From Paraglomus occultum (lineage: Eukaryota > Glomeromycota > Glomeromycetes > Paraglomerales > Paraglomeraceae): DNA of 28,107 nt. Below the pieces are notes generated by a model, which searched no databases, had not been told where the DNA came from, and saw nothing but the letters and a program-made list of their open reading frames with translations. Made by a program: the position numbers and the translations under genes. Positions within the stretch are counted from its first letter, which is position 1; every line of letters begins with the position of its first letter. This document shows, piece after piece, positions 21,063-28,107 of the stretch. The DNA lies in assembly GCA_910592205.1 (NCBI GenBank), contig CAJVPJ010000336.1:1-28107 (forward strand), given 5' to 3'.

Positions 21063-21308
21063 ATGATTATACTGTATATTATAACAATACATCAACACTT
21101 GCAAGTCAAGATTTTGGAAGGTACACAGAAAATTCATAAGGAATTCTTCACCAAGGCGTCAGCGACGGCGATACTGTCAGAGCAGGGGAAGCTTTTTGTG
21201 AGGAAAGATATGACAAAGAGGTGGAGGTCTTTCTTTGCGATTGCACGGCGAGAGGAATATACCCTTTTCAGGTATCAATTTCATATGATCTTTTTTAAAT
21301 GTAATTAG
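21063..21308 (+). other. Possible exon just downstream of the racemase; two competing frames
   Basis: Frame A (21063-21308, ATG start) encodes KILEGTQKIHKEFFTKASAT and LFVRKDMTKRWRSFFAIARR. Frame B (21140-21271, after a TAA and with no ATG) encodes GILHQGVSDGDTVRAGEAFC and EERYDKEVEVFLCDCTARGI, then YPFQ before a GTATCA donor-like site. Frame B reads more like a folded protein. A downstream AG at about 21308 is followed by an acidic stretch in another frame (ESDNDSDVIKADNED) ending in TAA. GC is higher here than in the flanks, which favours coding. Not recognised. Confidence 0.3.
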
Positions 21309-21976
21309 GCCCATTGCAAACGCTCGAATCTGATAACGATAGTGATGTAATTAAGGCTGACAATGAAGATTAAGAAGGTGAAAAGACATTTCGTTGAATT
21401 GTAATATTTCACGGAAATCGAAGCCATCATCGTTCCACCGATTCAAGAACCATGACTTTATCAAGTGTAGAAAGAATTTTAATAAAGGGAATTTTCGAAA
21501 TTTCTTTAATGACATCAATGAGGTTGACGAACCCTCGTGTACTTGTAAGATTTCATAAAGTATTCGTAATCTTATCCATTGTATTATGATACACCAATAA
21601 ACGGAGATTTAAGTCACATGAGAAAACAAAAGACGTTAGGATTTAGGACCACACTTCACCCCGCAAACACTTAAGTTTTAGACATTTCATATACATAATC
21701 AAGTTCGGCGAGGGTTTCGCTGGGGTATACGCTTCAAAGAACCCTCATTTCACTACCGCCGCACAGAGCATAAGTCGAGAACGGGGATTTAAGCCGACGT
21801 TATACACTCCGGAGAGCAGGCGGACACGGACGCAAACAGCCACAATGGATTCCAACATTTATTATCGGCAGTCCAGTTCCGACAAAGCCTTTTAAGAGTT
21901 GTTCCGCCGCGAGCTAAAAGAGTACGGGTGTCAACCGAATTTTCATCAGTAGCCGTCCGGGAAGGTCTGGTTGCAT
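21309..21976. other. Unassigned intergenic sequence
   Basis: The stretch contains a GC-richer part (about 21680-21960). The minus-strand frame 21789-21989 is Thr/Arg/Cys-rich and unrecognised. CAGTTCCGACAAAGCC and TTTTAAGAGTTGTTCC near 21874-21904 resemble the repeats that start at 22.1 kb. Confidence 0.3.
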
Positions 21977-21980
21977 CGGA

Positions 21981-22054
21981 AGAAATCATGGATACTTTGC
22001 TGGAAATATTGTTTCGAAGAAGAAATTATGGATAATTTTTCTAGAAATATTGTT
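21981..22054. repeat. 40-bp imperfect direct repeat
   Basis: AGAAATCATGGATACTTTGC from 21981 and AGAAATTATGGATAATTTTT from 22021 start two copies of a unit ending in (CTA/TGG)GAAATATTGTT. The period is 40 bases. No coding role is visible. Confidence 0.65.
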
Positions 22055-22119
22055 GGACAAATAAATCATCGGCAGTTCCGTGATTTAAAAGGCCACAACT
22101 GTCCATCGACTTTGGTCGA

Positions 22120-22385
22120 AAAACAAACTTTATCCAGTCTTTTAAGACTGTCCTCTTCCCGCGTTTAATATGACGGCCATCTCGTTTTTCATCATTCGCG
22201 AACAAACTTTATCCACTCTTTTAAGATTGTCCTCTTCCCGCGTTTAATATGACGGCCACCTCGTTTTTATCACTCGTCCGATTCTTTTTTTTTTTTCGCG
22301 AACAAACTTTATCCACTCTTTTAAAGTTGTTCCTTTCCGCATTTATATGACGGCCATCTCGTTTTTATCACTCGTCTCGGTCTTC
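22120..22385. repeat. Minisatellite, three diverged units of about 79-100 bp
   Basis: Units begin CAAACTTTATCCA(C/G)TCTTTT at 22124, 22203 and 22303 and share TCCTCTTCCCGCGTTTA-like and TATGACGGCCA(T/C)CTCGTTTT blocks. The second unit is lengthened by a poly-T run just before the TCGCGAACAAAC junction. A diverged remnant (TTTTTTTTTACATGTCATTCGTG) follows near 22393. Irregular spacing and no conserved short repeat/unique spacer pattern exclude CRISPR. Confidence 0.8.
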
Positions 22386-22611
22386 CCGGGTCCTTTTTTT
22401 TTACATGTCATTCGTGACCCGCTCAACGGTCAACACGACTTTCTATACATCAGCAGACAATGCAGAAGCAAGAGGACCTAGTAAATGGGAACAAAGACCG
22501 TCTGATTACTACCCCCAAGTGCACTCACAACTCTGTCACCACCACTATCTCCTACCCTCCCTCACCAAGTGCTATTAGATCTACAGTGCCTGGACATAAT
22601 GAACAATTTTC

Positions 22612-22857
22612 ATGAGAAACAGTTTTAATGTAAACAAGCTATACGTTCGGCACGTGTTTTTTTTTGTTTTGTTTTTTGTTGTTAATATTAATAAATGCGA
22701 AAGTATATGGAGTAATGAATCAAAGTTTGACTATTTAAAGAAGAGAAGATTACATGAGAATATTAATATGACACAGTCTTATTCCCGCAGTAAAATCCGG
22801 TCAAGAGTCAATAATTGTTTGGGAAGCATGGTTTTGTCCTTTCATAATATTAAATGA
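22612..22857 (+). CDS. Candidate small secreted protein
   Basis: An ATG-initiated frame of 81 residues. The N-terminus is MRNSFNVNKLYVRHVFFFVL followed by FFVVNINKCES, a basic then hydrophobic pattern like a signal peptide with possible cleavage near CES. The mature part contains KKRR, a possible Kex2-type site, and YSRSKIRSRVNN. The hydrophobic core comes from a run of T in the DNA, so chance is a real alternative. No intron or homologous family is recognised. Confidence 0.3.
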   Translation: MRNSFNVNKLYVRHVFFFVLFFVVNINKCESIWSNESKFDYLKKRRLHENINMTQSYSRSKIRSRVNNCLGSMVLSFHNIK

Positions 22858-23019
22858 GAGAACTAAATTAAAAGAGTAGATAGCCATTTTGAAAACCATT
22901 TGCTGCCATATATCAATACTATTATGGTCGGCGTATTTAATTAGGGAAATTTTGGAAAAGCGAACTGCAAGCGGTTCGGCCGACAGGTGAATTTTTTCTC
23001 AATTAGCTCAGCTATTACT

Positions 23020-23117
23020 GCCTTGTCCTTGTCTCTATCTCTGTCTCTCTGTCGCGGTCTCTGTCCATTTCTCTGTCCATATCTCTGTCTCGGTCTCTGT
23101 CTCGGTCCCAGTCTCTA
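23020..23117. repeat. CTGTCT-type microsatellite
   Basis: CCTTGTCCTTGTCTCTATCT then repeated CTCTGTC, TCGGTCTCTGTC and TCTCTGTCCAT units. On the minus strand one frame reads DRDRDRDMDREMDRDRD and another RQRDRDRDKDKAVIAELIEK. An AG acceptor-like site (ACTTATAG) lies directly upstream on that strand, so it may be part of an Arg/Asp-rich exon; no partner exons were found. Confidence 0.7.
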
Positions 23118-25733
23118 TAAGTGACGTTTTAATTAATTACGCGCGCTTCCTAATCCTTATATCCAACGTTTGTATCCAAGTAGGGATTCACGAATAATAC
23201 TGACAGCGTATACTATTATATGAAATCGAAGGAAAACTTTCTTAATTTAAAACAGGGCAATGCTTTGACTTGGTGTTTTGGCTAGTCACTTTTATTTAAA
23301 ATTAATTAAACAAATTTTAAACAAGTATTATCGTCGTCGAATACTATTTAATAACTATACGTTTTCACATACTTACTATACGGACAAACTTTTACTGGCC
23401 TTACGCTCTGTTACTCTGTCTCATCACTTTGATTGCAATAAGCATTGTCCGTTTTTAATAATTAAATATTTCAATAATCAACGATGAGAAGAAAGGAAAA
23501 ATAAATTGTTCATTATTCCGTAGATAAGATAAGCCTGATTAACACAACATAACATGAGATAGTACTAGACAAAGGGATAATAGTTGCTTATATGTCTTCA
23601 CAGTTGCCATCTTTCCGTCACAGTAAAATTTCTAATTAACTAGAAACAAAATTTTGGGCGCACCTGCCATGGTTTATTAGGGAATTGTGGCATGTACATG
23701 ATTACCGTATAGTAAAATTTTCCCTTCATCACTTGACACACGATCTTAACCTGATACCATTTCATTCGCCGTTTCTGATTATCTTTTCAAATTAATATTT
23801 CGCACCAGCATTTAATTACTTTTACTGGTAAGATTTTTGGAAATTTTATTCGACCAATTTTATATACTCCTATCGTACCTCCGCCCTCGAAACCATGCAT
23901 CTATTATAAAATGTGACGCAGTATTTTATTCTATCGACAAGCTTCAATATAAAAAAAAATTTAATTATAATTTCGCTCTTGATGAAAAGTAATAAATGAA
24001 ATAATAGTATACCGTAGTAAATAATAATCGCTATCATAATAATACCTTTTTCAAGATTAAATATTAAGCCCTGTCTACTATTTTTTTTTCATTTCTTTTT
24101 CTTTTTCGCTTCAAGAAAAAACAAACAAACAAAGTATAACCAATAGTAAAAAAAAAAAACGCTTCGCCGATATCGATATAATTTATCAAATAGTTTTACT
24201 ATTATTTAATTGCCTTTGTCCCATATGATTGTAGCTCGTCATATTAGAGTCACCACGATCATTTCCCTTGTAAATAAACGTCATAATAAATGTCAGAATT
24301 GCGTTACCTTGTTCATATTATTCCTAATCTACCGATAACGGCTACACATACCTTTCTTTTCAATAAGGACATAATCATATAAATTTGTTTATATATTTCT
24401 ATTACTGATAATTCTCAATAAGCTATGTCATAAATACGTTATTATTACTGGTATACTGCCGATAGGTACTGGCATTTTATAGATAACAATTGCTACGTTA
24501 TAGTTTTATTTGGAAAACAAACCCCCCGATCAATGTATATTTTAATCATACAGGGTATATATAAAAGTCTTCAAAAAGTCTCCAACTAATAAACATTCTC
24601 TAACCTCATTATTAATTAATCAATTAATCAAATGTCTCACGTTATCCATGTCTTTGCTCTCGATGCAAACGAAACGGTCTTCAATGTGAATAATAATCCA
24701 TGGTCTACGCATGTCGATACAAACGATACTATGTCTGCTCACAAACCATCCATTAGTAGCAACAATTAAATTCACAGTAAATAACAATTATTTGCATTGG
24801 CGTCCTTACACTGCACTATGTAGAATTCTGAACCATCTTACTAACGACGGACGACTTTGCACAATTTCCGTGTATTCCATATTCCTACTACGCTTGCCAT
24901 ATTATCCATTCGACCAAATGGATAATTATAAATGATACCCTTTCGAATTGTCTTTTTCTGAAACATCACTTACTTACGCCTAAATAATCCAACAAAAAAT
25001 TGCGGTATGCAGTGACGAACGGCTAAGTCGTAGGCTTACCTCAATACCAGCATGTATCGAAGACGTTCCGTACGCGAAAAGAAAATATCACTCACCCGTT
25101 TATCTTCACATCAGTTGGGCCGATCTGCAGGAGCTAATCCATTCGTCGAATATCGAACTTTAAACAGGACAATGTAATATTCAAAAAAATTGGAGAGCAT
25201 TGACTCTATATTCGGGCATGCTAGGCACTTTCTTACAACAAGCAGATTTGTCCCGCTTCTGATACCATCCCTCATTACGATATGCATGTGAATGGTTACA
25301 GCGCAATAACAGTTGGTTGCCTATCATTATTTAACCTGCTTTTATCAAAATTAGTTTCTCACACGTAGATCTAAACATGTTATCAACAAACAATTAATAA
25401 TCGCACACCCATGAACTGTACCATATTATGAAAATACCTGAAATAAGCATTAAGGTTATAAAGTACGTCACAAACATTTTCCCATGACGCCACCACTTAC
25501 ATCCCGACAACTTTTATGATTGAACGTCATATACAGTAAACATAAATAGAACTATACGTTACATTCGCTATACGTTACGACTTTATAACGTAAGAAACCC
25601 GAAATCATACACCACTTTCTTTGCAAATCAACGAGACTATTTCTTCAAAATTCACGTAAACTCAACTAATGTATCACATAATGATAACATAAAACTAAAA
25701 TTATAAGTTGCTCTCACTCCAAAATCACAACAA
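23118..25733. other. Long AT-rich region without a supported gene
   Basis: The sequence is mainly AT-rich with poly-T and poly-A runs near 24080-24160. Short ATG frames of protein-like composition occur at 24632-24769 (MSHVIHVFALDANETVFNVN and on, 45 codons), 24711-24935 and 25052-25177 (MYRRRSVREKKISLTRLSSH and on, ending VEYRTLNRTM). They overlap other open frames and could not be chained by splice signals into one product. No RNA gene was recognised. Confidence 0.35.
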
Positions 25734-25860
25734 TGAAACCAAACTCGACTAATACATTACAGAAAACCTTTCCAAATGAAAATCAACAAAACACTACGAC
25801 GTCTTATTCTTTAATTAAATCAGATTCACATACTATAAAATTCTATCGTGGAAAAGTTAG

Positions 25861-26208
25861 ATGTATATGAGAACAAGTTATGCGTCGTCGAACTACACAA
25901 CGAATTTATATCAAACACCCAATCTATACATAACCTTCTCCACCAACTCTACAAACCCATCCCCTTATCCAACCACTCCATCATCGGCTTCCGAAAAGAG
26001 ATCCCTTCTGTGCAACTCACTAAACGGAATAACGAACGCAAACGGTCAGTCCAAAAAGCTCAAGGCAATCGAAAATGAAAATAAAGAAACGAGCCAAGAG
26101 ACGGCGACATCTGCTCCATTCAACCTCAATGACTCCTCTACGGAAACCAACAACCCGACAATCCCTCCCCAAATTACGTCCATACATCAAGGGTGCTTTA
26201 TAGTCTAA
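25861..26208 (+). CDS. Candidate low-complexity protein ending in a CAAX-type motif (CFIV)
   Basis: A frame of 115 residues, rich in Thr, Ser, Asn and Pro: TNLYQTPNLYITFSTNSTNP, then NGQSKKLKAIENENKETSQE, ENENKET-rich acidic/polar middle, PFNLNDSSTETNNPTIPPQI and the terminus HQGCFIV. A Cys four residues from the end followed by F-I-V fits a prenylation motif (CaaX), which would anchor the protein to membranes. The first part may be non-coding: an ATG at 25734 (MKPNSTNTLQKTFPNENQQN) could be spliced from a donor near 25855 to an AG near 26000. Family not recognised. A second open frame (25848-26078) overlaps. Confidence 0.35.
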   Translation: MYMRTSYASSNYTTNLYQTPNLYITFSTNSTNPSPYPTTPSSASEKRSLLCNSLNGITNANGQSKKLKAIENENKETSQETATSAPFNLNDSSTETNNPTIPPQITSIHQGCFIV

Positions 26209-26812
26209 TACATTTATCTTCATTGTTATTGGCATGCTAAATAAAGTAATATGCGATAAGAGTATAACTGAGCCTTTTGCCAAGTTTCAAGCACTTGGGC
26301 AGTGTAGCGTAAACGCTTATCGATAATAGTAGTTAGTATATCTAATAATCGACACGTTTTTTAAAAATAGAATTCCATTTTCTTTGTCTAAATTCTCAAT
26401 GTGCCAGTTTTTAATGGTAGGGCACAGAATAAGAATTCCAATAATGTAATAAAAAAGGCAACTTTGTTCATTAACAGTTTGATAGCCTTACTTTAAAAAG
26501 TTGCGCCAGCAAAACGAAGAACAAATCAAAAACAAATTATTGGCCATAAACGAGTCTTGTTAACTGCCCATTATTGAATACTCATTTAGGGTCTTAAAGA
26601 TATAATGTTTTTGCCACTCTATAAATACCACCCTCCGTTTTCTACAATGCAACGGAATTTGCAAATTCCCGTTCGTATTCTAGTGGACTTATTCCCTAAA
26701 TGCAGTTCACATAATTTACTTAAAGGCGATAGTTTAAAGAAAAAGATATAATATAATTTTAATGCATTGACAAATATTTCCCTAACGATAATCTGCTCAA
26801 GTCTCTAGATAA
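26209..26812. other. AT-rich intergenic region
   Basis: No gene, repeat or RNA feature recognised. It separates two convergent candidate frames. Confidence 0.4.
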
Positions 26813-27276
26813 TTATTTTTCGCGAGTTAACTTTCGAAAAGCCAAATTTCGCAGAGTCGTTTGTCTGGATTTGGATGTCTTGCGATTATTGTTTGGTGGG
26901 GGATTTTCAATTGCTTCGACATGGGTGCCATTGTGTGTTTCCTATTTCTTCATTTGAAACTGAATGACTTGAATCCGTTTCAGATGTGGTGGAATCAGTG
27001 AGACGTGGTTTTTTTGTTGGTGGAGGCGTTTGTGTTATATTTCGGACGATAGTAGCAGGCGGGATTGTGAGGGAAACTATATTATTTTGGTTTGTTACTG
27101 GTGAAGTTGTTTTGGTATAACGTAGAATTATACAGTTCACAGTAAATCGTATCATTATACAACTCTACTGCGCCCTCAACTTTATACGAGTGCCGGAATT
27201 GTATACTTTTGTTCGATGGCAGGCAATGCTTGTTGAAAGGGGTCTGATAAAAATGTGGGATAATGCATCTATTCAA
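26813..27276 (-). pseudogene. Disrupted or multi-exon gene with an NLS-like motif
   Basis: Three protein-like segments lie in order on the minus strand in different frames. The first (from an AG at about 27247) reads TPFNKHCLPSNKSIQFRHSY and KVEGAVELYNDTIYCEL. The second reads IPPATIVRNITQTPPPTKKP, then RLTDSTTSETDSSHSVSNEE, with KKPR resembling a nuclear localisation signal. The third (26941-26813) reads THVEAIENPPPNNNRKTSKS and RQTTLRNLAFRKLTREK then TAA. A GTATAA...ATAG intron between segments one and two exists but its phase does not fit cleanly, and two to three needs a shift. It may be a nuclear regulatory protein or a mobile-element gene in decay. Not recognised. Confidence 0.35.
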
Positions 27277-28107
27277 ATGAATTATCGTAATCAGTAAGTG
27301 AGAAAATATTGTAGACGAAAGTCTGTATACGTGGATGTAAGTTGCGTTTATAAATATTTTTGTTATATCGTCGAAAAATTCAAGTGACTAAATAAGTTAG
27401 TGATATTTAGTGGGTCATTGATAATTGACAATTGGACAATCAACAGGCGAAAATTTTATTAATTCGATTGGTTTGCGTCAAGAATGATACGATTACAAAT
27501 TAATGGTTGGTAAGCTTACCATGAGCGCGAGGAATTGTTCTAGAATTATGAAGAAGTGAACAGTTGCGGCGTATATGATGCAAGGCAGGTCGTATAATGG
27601 CACTCAATTTAAATCTATGAATGGATGACGTATAATGTGAGGCTTTGAGTACCAAACACTTTGTAAATCTCCTGATTTATTAGAGGTGTCTCGCAAGTGT
27701 CGTTAAATGTGATTGATTTGAATTTAGCCAATAAAAAGTGTTGACATACGTAAATCGAAAAGATGTATTGGTGAGTTATTTACGACGATAATGATAAGAT
27801 AGTAATAGTACTGTTGCAATAATGATAAACTTTGGTACGATTGAAAGAAAGTCTCAAGAAAGCAAATAATACAATGATGGACAGTACGAATGAAAACTTT
27901 GACACAATACGTTCAAATATTTGTCAATGGTAGAGAATCGGTTGACAAATTCTCGAACATGGGAACACATATTAGAAATAAAATACAACGTATAATAAAT
28001 AAAATAATTGACATAAATTTTCATTATATGATAATACAATATTTATAATTTTGATAATTTATTAAGAAATAAATAAGTGGCGTTAAATTTAATCGGCACG
28101 ATTGTTT
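27277..28107. other. AT-rich sequence to window end, no gene supported
   Basis: Only short frames are present. A 12-bp perfect palindrome GGTAAGCTTACC (27509-27520) places a GTAAGC donor-like signal on both strands; no flanking exons were confirmed. Confidence 0.35.

Noticed and set aside
20580-21137. Long minus-strand reading frame opposite the racemase
   Set aside because: It is antisense to the terminal racemase exon, which is firmly supported by catalytic motifs and splice phase.
21680-21960. 5S rRNA or other structural RNA in the GC-richer stretch
   Set aside because: No recognisable 5S internal control region or tRNA-like GGTTCGA box was found here or elsewhere in the window.
22120-22420. 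Repeats with intervening sequence resembling a CRISPR array
   Set aside because: Units are long, diverged and nearly contiguous, with no short identical repeat plus unique spacers, and the genome is eukaryotic.
23020-23117. Splicing-factor-like Arg/Asp-rich exon
   Set aside because: The repeat can encode RD runs on the minus strand, but no flanking exons could be linked, so it is kept as a microsatellite.
25052-25260. HMG-box or mating-type-like gene (ANPFVEYRTLNRTM region)
   Set aside because: A faint resemblance only; the core HMG residues and a consistent frame are missing.

Overview
This window is fungal nuclear DNA. It is AT-rich, genes are broken by short GT-AG introns (mostly 65-150 bases), and the family content points to an arbuscular mycorrhizal fungus or a close relative (Glomeromycotina/Mucoromycota). 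The main clues are kinases with an HCDLHGGN catalytic loop, a BTB-BACK protein, RMDGMEKRMD-type coiled-coil genes and mariner relics. The species cannot be fixed from sequence alone. I saw no tRNA, rRNA, CRISPR array or bacterial operon.

Layout. 1-1338 (+) is the 3' part of a protein kinase gene. 1613-5007 (-) is an 11-exon gene fusing BTB-BACK to a long C-terminal domain I do not recognise; its reading frame is broken once, in a run of five A. A GC-rich palindrome and a hairpin lie just upstream of its ATG. 5460-6097 (-) is a decayed coiled-coil gene with 59-bp repeats, directly abutted by a decayed mariner transposase (6099-6947, -). 8515-10077 (-) encodes the mitochondrial inner-membrane insertase OXA1. 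10.1-13.9 kb is mostly gene-poor and holds two relic reading frames. 13948-15277 (+) encodes an unrecognised acidic/basic protein with one membrane segment.

16016-18623 (-) is a second kinase locus, paralogous to the first and inverted relative to it. It carries several truncated kinase N-lobes with Cys knuckles ahead of one full kinase domain; that domain has lost the DFG-type Asp and is frameshifted. 19240-21045 (+) is a clean 8-exon alpha-methylacyl-CoA racemase gene ending in SKL, a peroxisomal targeting signal. From 21.1 kb to the end the sequence is poor in recognisable genes. It contains minisatellites, a CTGTCT microsatellite and several short candidate frames, including one ending in a CAAX-type CFIV and a disrupted one with a nuclear-localisation-like KKPR.

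The two confident housekeeping genes (OXA1, racemase) serve mitochondrion and peroxisome. The rest is lineage-expanded signalling and scaffold families in various stages of decay. The most interesting items are the BTB-BACK fusion and the serial N-lobe kinase locus. Exon boundaries were read by eye from splice signals and reading-frame continuity and should be treated as models.
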